Assembly (NCBI GenBank): GCA_905202255.1
Contig: CAJKRH010000018.1
Coordinates: 1-35,411, forward strand
Length of the DNA: 35,411 nucleotides
Origin: an uncultured Ruminococcus sp.
GTDB lineage: Bacteria > Bacillota > Clostridia > Oscillospirales > CAG-272
Direction of reading: 5' to 3'
Below, piece by piece: positions 14,110 through 20,911 of the stretch. Below the pieces are notes generated by a model, which ran no database searches, was not told where the DNA came from, and was given only the letters and a program-made list of their open reading frames with translations. A program made the translations under genes and the position numbers. The stretch's first letter is position 1. Each line of letters starts with the position of its first letter.

Positions 14110-15020
14110 TTCTCGTCACCTCCCGTCAGCTTCTTGCCTGTGACGGCAAGAAAAACATCGTCCATTTTGCCTTTTACTATTTCGTAATCGCGGAAAAGTT
14201 CGGGATATTTCATTATCAGCGCCGTTGCCGCCGCGGTATCCGGCACGGCAACGCGATATGCGTCGCCGACGGCTTCATAAGGCATGCCGAGCTTTTTCAC
14301 ATCGTCCTCGCTCATTCCGTAGAGCGAAATAAAATCGCCCGTATATGTATTTTTGAGCTGAAGCGGCGTTCCCTCTGCGGCTATTTTCCCGTGGTCGAGG
14401 ATTACAACATAGTCGGCATCCGCCGCCTCTTCCATATAATGTGTGGTGAGGAAAACGGTAAGCCCCTCGTTTTTGCGCAGATTGCCGATTACGCTCCAGA
14501 GCGTGCTTCTCGTCTGCGGGTCGAGTCCCGTGGTCGGTTCGTCGAGAATGAGTATTTTCGGTTTGTGAAGCAGTGCGCGGGCGATATCTATGCGTCTGCG
14601 CTGACCGCCCGAAAGCTTGCCGACGGCACGCTTTCGCAAGTCTTTGAAGTCCAGCATTTCCGAAAGCTCGGCAAAACGCGCCCTGAAAGCGGCGCCGTAT
14701 ATGCCGTAGAGAGCGGCTCTGCTCTCAAGGTTGTCATAAACGGAGAGGTCGCGGTCGAGCACGGAACCCTGAAAAACAACGCCGAGCGCGCGCTTTACGG
14801 CGTCGGTATCTTTATCCATATCGGTATCGCATATTGAGATGCTGCCGCTGTCCTTTGCGAGCTGACCGCACATGATATTTATCGTGGTTGATTTGCCCGC
14901 ACCGTTTATGCCGAGAAATGCAAAAAGCTCACCTTCCTTTACGCGGAAGCTGAGGTCATTTACCGCGTGCACATCGCCGAAACTTTTTTGCAGATGGTCT
15001 ATTTCAATGATATTTTCCAA
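14106..15020 (-). CDS. ABC transporter ATP-binding protein (DrrA/ABC-2 type)
   Basis: This 304-residue ATPase has Walker A GINGAGKST (37-45), a Q-loop near 84, signature LSGGQ (136-140), Walker B ILILDEP (156-162) and the switch histidine H194. A ~80-residue C-terminal extension is typical of the DrrA/NodI group. The start is a TTG codon at 15018-15020, placed 7 nt after AGGAGG; no ATG gives a better start. The gene is first in a three-gene operon with the permease and CDP-alcohol enzyme, behind a perfect sigma-A promoter at 15068-15096. Confidence 0.95.
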   Translation of the reverse strand: MENIIEIDHLQKSFGDVHAVNDLSFRVKEGELFAFLGINGAGKSTTINIMCGQLAKDSGSISICDTDMDKDTDAVKRALGVVFQGSVLDRDLSVYDNLESRAALYGIYGAAFRARFAELSEMLDFKDLRKRAVGKLSGGQRRRIDIARALLHKPKILILDEPTTGLDPQTRSTLWSVIGNLRKNEGLTVFLTTHYMEEAADADYVVILDHGKIAAEGTPLQLKNTYTGDFISLYGMSEDDVKKLGMPYEAVGDAYRVAVPDTAAATALIMKYPELFRDYEIVKGKMDDVFLAVTGKKLTGGDEK

Positions 15021-15067
15021 GTTGACGCCTCCTGTAGTATAACATATTGTTATTATTGAGTGATATA

Positions 15068-15096
15068 ATTATAGCCGACTTGCCGCTTTTTGTCAA
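15068..15096 (-). promoter_or_regulatory. Consensus sigma-A promoter of the ABC operon
   Basis: On the minus strand, TTGACA (15091-15096), a 17-bp spacer and TATAAT (15068-15073): both hexamers are perfect. The transcript would carry a leader of about 40 nt. Confidence 0.87.
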
Positions 15097-15131
15097 GTGA
15101 CATGTGTGAAAAATCAGCTGATAATATCAAA

Positions 15132-15151
15132 GCCCGGAATTTATCCCGGGC
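15132..15151 (-). terminator. Hairpin after the zinc-ribbon membrane protein gene
   Basis: GCCCGG (15132-15137) pairs with CCGGGC (15146-15151) around 8 nt, 8 bp after the gene's end. The T-run on the minus strand is short (CTTTGATATT), so termination is likely but weak. Confidence 0.5.
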
Positions 15152-15158
15152 ATGATGG

Positions 15159-15746
15159 TTATTTTACGAATAATTCTTTTCTCTTTGTGAAGTATTTGTA
15201 ATTTGCAAAAAGCATTACGATGGAGACTATAACGGAAAAAACGGTGCTATAGTTAAGCAAAAATGTTTTTGTAATTGCGGAAGCTGCTACAGCGTATACA
15301 ATTGTATAAATTATATTTGAAAGGTATACGGCATAGAGAAGAGGCGGACCGCTCTTTTTGAATTTTGCGAGTGCAAAGCGCGTAATGATTGCCAATACAG
15401 CGATTCCGAGCAAAACGCATCCTGTGCAGATGTCGAGCGGTTTTAATGTGGGGAAAGCGTCATAGACGGCTGCTATCGTATCACTATCTCCGTATACCGT
15501 TCCTCTGAAAAATTTTATGCTGTTGGCGAAATTGACAATAGCCGAAAGAAAAAGGATTGCATAAATCAGAGCCTTATACCAATTCAGCTGGAATTTCTGC
15601 GCTATAAAGATGTTGCTTGCGGGGGCGGTGTTTGTCTGCTGTTCAGTGCTTACCTGTTTTTCAGCATTCTCTGTTGTCGGCGCTCCGCATTCCGGGCAGA
15701 AAGCATCTGATTCATTGATTTCTTTTCCGCATTTCTGACAATACAT
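15159..15746 (-). CDS. Zinc-ribbon membrane protein, function unknown
   Basis: The 195-residue protein begins with a zinc ribbon (C3-x2-C6 ... C17-x2-C20, MYCQKCGKEI...FCPECG), a polar linker (about 25-50), and four hydrophobic helices. Many Clostridia encode such proteins with unknown roles. I set the start at the ATG 15744-15746, because GAGGACAG lies just upstream and the zinc ribbon begins at once. The longer in-frame reading would start inside the promoter at 15829-15857. It is a single-gene unit. Confidence 0.85.
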   Translation of the reverse strand: MYCQKCGKEINESDAFCPECGAPTTENAEKQVSTEQQTNTAPASNIFIAQKFQLNWYKALIYAILFLSAIVNFANSIKFFRGTVYGDSDTIAAVYDAFPTLKPLDICTGCVLLGIAVLAIITRFALAKFKKSGPPLLYAVYLSNIIYTIVYAVAASAITKTFLLNYSTVFSVIVSIVMLFANYKYFTKRKELFVK

Positions 15747-15828
15747 TTTTCTGTCCTCACATTCTTTTATTTTGATGTCGATTCGCAAAAACGGCAAAAT
15801 ATACGATTTTGCATTTTTCTTTAATTCA

Positions 15829-15857
15829 ATTGTATCATAAAATGACGAACAAGTCAA
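15829..15857 (-). promoter_or_regulatory. Promoter of the zinc-ribbon membrane protein gene
   Basis: On the minus strand, TTGACT (15852-15857), a 17-bp spacer and TACAAT (15829-15834). Confidence 0.72.
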
Positions 15858-15979
15858 TAGCGATGAGCAAAAAGCATAATATTCTGACTACATTTTGACT
15901 ACGGAACATTGTCAAAATGCGCGGAAATCGGGAGTGAGGAAGAGAAAAGTGAATAGTGAAAAAGTGAAGAAGTAAAAAG

Positions 15980-16003
15980 AAAAGTCACCAAAGGTGACTT
16001 TTC
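15980..16003 (-). terminator. Terminator of the tRNA-Ser gene
   Basis: AAAAGTCACC (15980-15989) pairs with GGTGACTTTT (15993-16002) around AAA, directly after the tRNA 3' end. On the minus strand it is followed by CTTTTTACTT. Confidence 0.85.
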
Positions 16004-16007
16004 TTTT

Positions 16008-16099
16008 TGGCGGAGAAGGAGAGATTCGAACTCTCGAACCGTTTATGGCGGTTACACGATTTCCAGTCGTGCGCCCTCGACCAACTAGGCGACTTCTCC
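16008..16099 (-). tRNA. tRNA-Ser (anticodon GGA), CCA encoded
   Basis: The minus strand folds as a 92-nt class II tRNA. The acceptor stem is GGAGAAG with CTTCTCC, followed by discriminator G and an encoded CCA (16008-16010). The anticodon stem CACGA/TCGTG holds the loop CTGGAAA, so the anticodon is GGA. A long variable arm (AACCG..CGGTT) and the TTCGAAT T-loop complete the serine tRNA pattern. It reads UCC/UCU codons. It has its own promoter and terminator. Confidence 0.97.
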
Positions 16100-16137
16100 A
16101 TGACAAATATGAGGTGCGGTTTTCACCGCGCTTTGAT

Positions 16138-16166
16138 AGTTTACCACAAAAATTGCTACAAGTCAA
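16138..16166 (-). promoter_or_regulatory. Promoter of tRNA-Ser
   Basis: On the minus strand, TTGACT (16161-16166), a 17-bp spacer ending TGG, and TAAACT (16138-16143). The short leader contains a small hairpin (GCGGT / ACCGC). Confidence 0.72.
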
Positions 16167-16334
16167 TAGTTTTATGCAATTTTCAGAATTTATTTTTATA
16201 TTTTTGCGCGGTCGTGGCTTTTTTATCCGCAAAGATACGCGGTTTTTATGTGTCTGTTGTCATTTTGCACAAAAACAAAACTGCATTTTCTCTATGCGCA
16301 ACCGATGGTTTCGACTTTGGCATATAAAAGTAGG

Positions 16335-16363
16335 TTGATAACCCACGCCCGCTATGATACTAT
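16335..16363 (+). promoter_or_regulatory. Extended -10 promoter of the metallophosphoesterase gene
   Basis: TTGATA (16335-16340), a 17-bp spacer ending TGA, and TACTAT (16358-16363), 42 bp before the ATG. The rest of 16167-16334 holds no gene I can recognise. Confidence 0.58.
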
Positions 16364-16404
16364 ATATTTACAATATTATCTTCTATTTAAGGAGGAAAGT
16401 ATAA

Positions 16405-18645
16405 ATGAAGAAATTTTTAGCTGTTTTTCTTGCGCTGACGATGATTATTCTTCTCGGCGCCTGCGGAAAGGATCCAAACGAAATGACTGATTCCACAACA
16501 GAAAGTGCGACCACGGTCGACACGAAAACCACGGAAACGACAAAGGCAACGGAAACCACAAAAACAACCGAAACAACAGAGAGCACGACCGAAACTACGG
16601 AAACAACCGCTCCTCCCGTTGTTATAAAGCCCGTCGAATTTGACGAGAGCAAGATAGTGCTCTCATTCGGCGCTATCTCCGATGTCCATGTAAATGCGGC
16701 GAGCGGCGACGCTGTCGACAAGGTGAAGAGTGCCATCGCACAGCTAACAAAAGAAGCTGCCAAAAACGGCGGCAGGCTTGATGCTCTGGCAGTAGTCGGC
16801 GATATCGCCGATACGGGCAAGGCGGCTGAACTCGGCTATTTCAAGAGCGCGCTCGAGAGCGTTCTTCCCGACGATGTGAAAACCCTGCTTGTTACAGGTA
16901 ACCACGATTCCATCATGGGTCAGTGCCTGAATCTCATGGATTATGAGCTTGCTTTCGGCGATAAGTACTTCGGCGAGGGCATTGATACAGAGGATACAAA
17001 CCTCAGCATAGGCGTTCGTGACTGCGTGGTAAACGGCTATCACTTCCTCATGCTCGAACCGGAAACCTACAGCAAGACAATAGGCTGTCCTTATTCCAAG
17101 GAAGCTATCGAATGGCTTGACAATATGCTCCGCAAGCTCACGGAAGAAAATCCCGAGCAGTATGTTTTTGTATGCACGCATCCGATGATATACAATACCT
17201 GCTACGGAAGTGATCTTGACGGCAATCCTTCATACTGGTCCACAACATATCTTACTCCCACACTCTCGAAATATTCGCAGGTTGTGACATTCGGCGGTCA
17301 TCTGCATTTCCCGATAAATGACAACCGCTCCATCATGCAGGGCGCTTTCACCTCGCTCGGTTGCGGCTCTGTCCGTTATATGGCAATAGAAGCCGGCGGC
17401 TATGAAAATATGGCAGGAGCTACCACCATGAATGACAGATATGAGATTTCCTCAGGTCTGCTGGTTCAGGTAGACGAAAACGGCAATGTCAAGGTGACAA
17501 AGATGTTCTTCTCCGAGGATACTCCTTTCGAAGAGCCATGGACTATAGCTCATCCCGATGCAGAGGGCACTCATCTGAAGAAATACAGCCGCGAGACAAG
17601 AGAAGCGGCAAACAAGGCGCCCACACTCGGCAATGTAAAGATTGATCCCAGAGAAAACACAAAGACAGGCGTAAAGACATATCTCACATTTGACGCGGCA
17701 ATCGATGATGAATTTGCTCATCACTATGAAATAGAGATAAAGCACATCACGGCAGGCAAGGTAATAAATAAGAAGATTCTATCCGATTTTTATCATCACG
17801 CCAAGAGAAGCGATATGAAGAAGAGTTATGAGCTTTTCCTCGGAAATCTCAAGGACGGCAAGTATAAAGTCACGCTCACGGCATATGACTCATGGGGTGC
17901 TGCAAGCGATACATTCGTATACGAGTGGGAATCTGCAAAGGGCGAAGTCACTGAGAAGAAAGCCACGCTTTATGCCGATTTCGATTTCTCGGGCGGCACG
18001 GTAAAGGACGCGCTCGGTCGCATAGAAGTGACAAATATGGGCGCTACCGTCGAGAACGCAACTGTCATTCACGGCGGCAAGGCATATACTGCCGATGCGC
18101 TCAAGGCTTCGGAAGACAAATATGTCATCTGCAAATTCAAGGAGCTGACAACGCAGGATGCCTTCAAGTCATGGGCTGAAAACGGCTTTTCCGTTGAAGC
18201 ATTCTATGTAATGCCCACAAAGGGCTCTGTTCAGGGCATAATCTGCGGCACGCAGGCAGGCGGCTGGGGTCTTGCCGAGGATAAGACAGGCAAGCCTTAT
18301 TTCCTCACGGGCGGCGGCACAAGCTACAATGCCGGCGCATATGCAACCTCCGCTTCTGCAGAGCTTGTTCATGTTGTCGGCGTATACAGCATTTCCGATG
18401 GCAAATGCTATATCTATGTAAACGGCAAGCTGAATGCTGCGGTTGCCATAAACAGCACATTCAAGGTCGGTGGGGACGGCACATTCAATTATTTCTGCCT
18501 CGGCAACGATATCACCAAGGGCAATGTCGGCGGCGATTTCCCGACAAAGGGAATGACAATGGTGGACGGCAAAATATACACCGGCGCACTCACTGCAGAG
18601 CAGGTAGCGGAAGCTTATGAGTCCGCGCTCAAGCTGCTTAAATAA
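16405..18645 (+). CDS. Surface lipoprotein: calcineurin-like metallophosphoesterase with LamG-type C-terminal domain
   Basis: The 746-residue protein has a lipoprotein signal peptide with lipobox LLGAC (modified Cys20), a threonine-rich spacer (29-69), a calcineurin-like phosphoesterase domain and a C-terminal concanavalin/LamG-like domain (about 520-745). All metal-binding motifs are present: D93-x-H95, G132-D133, G165-N-H-D168, H259 and G-H299-L-H301. A beta-rich segment at about 405-515 resembles an Ig/FN3-type linker domain. It is probably anchored outside the cell, hydrolysing phosphate esters, with the LamG part binding carbohydrate or surface ligands. The substrate is unknown. Ribosome binding site AAGGAGG; it is monocistronic with its own promoter and terminator. 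Confidence 0.93.
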   Translation: MKKFLAVFLALTMIILLGACGKDPNEMTDSTTESATTVDTKTTETTKATETTKTTETTESTTETTETTAPPVVIKPVEFDESKIVLSFGAISDVHVNAASGDAVDKVKSAIAQLTKEAAKNGGRLDALAVVGDIADTGKAAELGYFKSALESVLPDDVKTLLVTGNHDSIMGQCLNLMDYELAFGDKYFGEGIDTEDTNLSIGVRDCVVNGYHFLMLEPETYSKTIGCPYSKEAIEWLDNMLRKLTEENPEQYVFVCTHPMIYNTCYGSDLDGNPSYWSTTYLTPTLSKYSQVVTFGGHLHFPINDNRSIMQGAFTSLGCGSVRYMAIEAGGYENMAGATTMNDRYEISSGLLVQVDENGNVKVTKMFFSEDTPFEEPWTIAHPDAEGTHLKKYSRETREAANKAPTLGNVKIDPRENTKTGVKTYLTFDAAIDDEFAHHYEIEIKHITAGKVINKKILSDFYHHAKRSDMKKSYELFLGNLKDGKYKVTLTAYDSWGAASDTFVYEWESAKGEVTEKKATLYADFDFSGGTVKDALGRIEVTNMGATVENATVIHGGKAYTADALKASEDKYVICKFKELTTQDAFKSWAENGFSVEAFYVMPTKGSVQGIICGTQAGGWGLAEDKTGKPYFLTGGGTSYNAGAYATSASAELVHVVGVYSISDGKCYIYVNGKLNAAVAINSTFKVGGDGTFNYFCLGNDITKGNVGGDFPTKGMTMVDGKIYTGALTAEQVAEAYESALKLLK

Positions 18646-18664
18646 GTTAAGTAAATCATATTTG

Positions 18665-18694
18665 AAACAGACGCACTACCGGTGCGTCTGTTTT
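18665..18694 (+). terminator. Terminator after the metallophosphoesterase gene
   Basis: AAACAGACGCAC (18665-18676) pairs with GTGCGTCTGTTT (18682-18693) around TACCG. A diverged copy of this hairpin occurs at 19105-19132. Confidence 0.88.
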
Positions 18695-18750
18695 GCCTAT
18701 CGAAAAAGTATTTTTACTGCGAAAACAGATAAAAGCATTTTTGGGTACAG

Positions 18751-18873
18751 CCTTCTCCTGTGGGAGAAGGGGGACCGCGGTAGCGGTGGATGAGGAGTAA
18801 AATTAAAATTTTGACGCAAATATTGTTATGAATTATTTATAGACACCTCATCCGTCAGCCTGCGGCTGCCACC
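18751..18873. repeat. Inverted pair of GGATGAGG hairpin modules
   Basis: The left half has CCTTCTCC / GGAGAAGG (18751-18758 with 18763-18770), then ACCGC / GCGGT (74-78 with 83-87 of the 18700s), then GGATGAGG (18788-18795). The right half has CCTCATCC (18846-18853) followed by CAGCC-TGC-GGCTG (18856-18868). The GGATGAGG motifs are inverted around about 50 AT-rich bases, the layout of a MITE-like element or large hairpin. The stems beside GGATGAGG differ between the halves. Confidence 0.7.
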
Positions 18874-18875
18874 TA

Positions 18876-19025
18876 CCCCTGTCTCGGCGACGCCGACCGC
18901 GTTTGCTTCGCAAATCGGTCAGTTCCCCTGTCTCGGCGACGCCGACCGCGTTTGCTTCGCAAATCGGTCGGTTCCCCTGTCTCGGCGACGCCGACCGAGT
19001 TTGCTTCGCAAATCGGTCAGTTCCC
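18876..19025 (+). repeat. Three-copy 49-bp tandem array B
   Basis: The core CTGTCTCGGCGACGCC begins at 18879, 18928 and 18977, an exact 49-bp period as in array A. Each copy continues into a hairpin: GACCGCGTTTG, CTTCG apex, CAAATCGGTC, with a small internal bulge. In the third copy CGCG is CGAG, which extends the pairing. GTTCCCC or similar closes each unit. The core and apex are identical to array A, but the stem sequences are unrelated. Copies within the array are nearly identical. Confidence 0.92.
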
Positions 19026-19104
19026 CACCGGAAAGGCTTTCTTTGCTGCCATTTTTGCACATTGACAAAACTAATTTCTGAATTTAGAGTTTTTTGATAC
19101 TCTG

Positions 19105-19134
19105 AACAGACGCGCCATCGTGTGCATCTGTTTT
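19105..19134 (+). repeat. Diverged second copy of the 18665 terminator hairpin
   Basis: AACAGACGCGC (19105-19115) pairs with GTGCATCTGTT (19122-19132), with one C-A mismatch and one G-T pair, followed by TTGCC. Its outer arms and the CTGTTTTGCC tail match the terminator at 18665-18694. It lies about 40 bp upstream of the next promoter, so it could also block read-through. Confidence 0.65.
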
Positions 19135-19170
19135 GCCGTGTACCTGTTTTCTCATAAATATGCATAGCTC

Positions 19171-19199
19171 TTGACAAATAAGCCGCGCGGTGCTATAAT
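19171..19199 (+). promoter_or_regulatory. Consensus sigma-A promoter of the PII-like/antiporter operon
   Basis: TTGACA (19171-19176), a 17-bp spacer ending TGC, and TATAAT (19194-19199): perfect hexamers with an extended -10. Confidence 0.88.
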
Positions 19200-19251
19200 C
19201 ACAAAATGTAGAGAATTGTCATTTTATATATAAATACAAGGAGGCTTTTAT

Positions 19252-19587
19252 ATGCAGCTTTTCGTTCTTATTCTCAACAAAACAGAATGCCTGCCGAAAC
19301 TTCTCGGCGAATTTCTCAGTGCCGGAATAAAGGGTGCCACGATCTATGATTCCATGGGTGAGGTGCAGTATATCGGTCATGAGACGGTAGAGCCGCCCCC
19401 GATATTCGGCTCGCTCCGCAAATTTATCAATCCCGATCATGAGCAGAATAAAACCGTTCTCGTGATACTTCGCGATGAGCAGGTGGAAGCTGCCCGCGCC
19501 ATAGTAAATAAGGTGACAGGCGGGCTCGACAAGCCCGGTACAGGCATTATATTTACTGTTCCCGTATCGTTTGTCGAGGGAATCTGA
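19252..19587 (+). CDS. PII-like signalling protein
   Basis: This 111-residue protein has the small ferredoxin-like pattern of PII-type regulators: MQLFVLILNKTE at the start, a short central loop (about 40-62) in place of the longer GlnB T-loop, and a closing strand with GGLDKPGTGIIFTVPV. It lacks the uridylylation-type T-loop signature, so it is not a GlnB/GlnK orthologue. PII-like proteins bind nucleotides or other small ligands and control a neighbouring transporter. The next gene is a CPA2 cation/proton antiporter (69 bp downstream, same direction), its likely target. Ribosome binding site AAGGAGG. Confidence 0.8.
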   Translation: MQLFVLILNKTECLPKLLGEFLSAGIKGATIYDSMGEVQYIGHETVEPPPIFGSLRKFINPDHEQNKTVLVILRDEQVEAARAIVNKVTGGLDKPGTGIIFTVPVSFVEGI

Positions 19588-19656
19588 TCTCACCAAAAAA
19601 TTTACAATCGAAAGGACTTAATCCCGATATATTCGGATAATTTTGAATAAACTGAA

Positions 19657-20832
19657 ATGAATACTTTACTTGCTCTCGGCATAGCGATGGCGGCAGGCTT
19701 GCTCATGACGCGCATCATCAAGCTTGTACACCTGCCGAATGTTACTGCTTTTCTTATCGCGGGACTGCTTATCGGTCCCTCTGTTTCCGGACTTATCAGT
19801 GCCGAAGCTATCGACGGCTTTGATATAATAGTAAATGTAGCTCTCGGCTTTATTGCCTTTTCTATAGGCGGAGAATTCCGCCTTTCTTCGCTGAAATCAC
19901 TCGGCAAGAGAATTACAGTGATAACAGGCTTTCAGGCTTTCACGGCAACGATTTTCGTTCTTTTGATATTGCTTGTCACGGGAACGGATAAATCTATCGC
20001 CTTCACGCTTTCTGCCATCGCTACGGCAACGGCACCTGCGGCTACACTCCTTGTAGTTCGCCAATACAAGGCGAAGGGACCGCTTACGGATACGCTTCTG
20101 CCTGTCGTCGCGCTTGACGATGCTTTCGGTCTGATGATATTCTCGATATTTTTCTCGATAGCAAAGGCACTTGCCACAGGCACGGAGCCGAGCGTTGAAA
20201 ATATGCTCGTCGAGCCGCTTGTCGAGATAGTGCTCTCGCTCGTTATCGGCGCGGCAATCGGCGCTCTGCTGGCGCTCTGCTGCCGCTTTTTCAAATCGCG
20301 TGCCAACCGCCTCTCGCTCTGCGTCATGGCGACTGTCGTCGGCGTTGCTCTCTCGGAGATACTCTCGCTTTCCTCGCTTCTCGTCTGCATGATGATAGGT
20401 GCGCTCTTTGCAAATCTCTGCGGCGAATACGAAAAGATTCTCGAGGGCGTCGATCGCTGGACACCGCCTCTCTTCATGCTTTTCTTCGTGATATCTGGCG
20501 CGGAGCTGAACCTTTCTGTCCTCCCCTCTGTGGGAATTGTCGGTGTGCTCTATATTCTGTTTCGAGCCTTCGGCAAATATTCCGGTGCTTTTGTCGGCGC
20601 GGCTGTCACACATTCGCCGAAAGAAGTGCGCGATTATCTCGGACTTACACTCCTGCCGCAGGCGGGTGTTGCCGTAGGTATGGCGCAGATGGCTGTAGCC
20701 GAGCTTCCTGCGGAATACGGCATGAAAATTCAGGCAGTTGTACTCTGTGCAACGCTTGTATATGAGATAGTCGGTCCTGTCATCACAAAGATTTCGCTTG
20801 CCAAGGCGGGCGAAATCACCGTAGGCAAATAA
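19657..20832 (+). CDS. CPA2-family cation/proton antiporter (Na_H exchanger domain only)
   Basis: The 391-residue protein consists almost wholly of membrane helices (about 12-13) and matches the Na+/H+ or K+/H+ exchanger fold of the CPA2/KefB group: the early GLLIGPS motif, the TATAPAATLLVVRQYKAKGPLTDTLL crossover region, and LDDAFGLMIFS. There is no C-terminal RCK/TrkA-N domain, so regulation may come from the PII-like protein upstream. The ion is not predictable. The ATG at 19657 lacks a recognisable Shine-Dalgarno (a stop lies three codons before it). GAAAGGA occurs near 19608, too far to serve it. Confidence 0.9.
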   Translation: MNTLLALGIAMAAGLLMTRIIKLVHLPNVTAFLIAGLLIGPSVSGLISAEAIDGFDIIVNVALGFIAFSIGGEFRLSSLKSLGKRITVITGFQAFTATIFVLLILLVTGTDKSIAFTLSAIATATAPAATLLVVRQYKAKGPLTDTLLPVVALDDAFGLMIFSIFFSIAKALATGTEPSVENMLVEPLVEIVLSLVIGAAIGALLALCCRFFKSRANRLSLCVMATVVGVALSEILSLSSLLVCMMIGALFANLCGEYEKILEGVDRWTPPLFMLFFVISGAELNLSVLPSVGIVGVLYILFRAFGKYSGAFVGAAVTHSPKEVRDYLGLTLLPQAGVAVGMAQMAVAELPAEYGMKIQAVVLCATLVYEIVGPVITKISLAKAGEITVGK

Positions 20833-20911
20833 CGGCTCGGCGGCAGACTGAAGAAGCAAAATATCCGGGCGAAACGACATACAAAAATAAGACAAAACGG
20901 AGGCTTTCGCA

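Larger units (their letters stand above)
18695..19104. other. Non-coding repeat block between two like hairpins
   Basis: No gene is supported here. The block holds an inverted pair of GGATGAGG hairpin modules (18751-18873) and a three-copy 49-bp array (18876-19025), followed by about 80 bp of AT-rich DNA without visible features. Confidence 0.7.

Noticed and set aside
16200..16334. Weak CCGC/GCGG hairpin with a T-run as a plus-strand terminator
   Set aside because: The stem is only 4 bp and no plus-strand gene lies upstream to need it.
18876..19025. CRISPR array
   Set aside because: Same reasons as for array A: identical 'spacers', three units, no cas genes.
18848..19177. 109-residue minus-strand ORF through array B
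   Set aside because: It runs through the repeat array and a terminator-like hairpin, with no ribosome binding site and no family resemblance.
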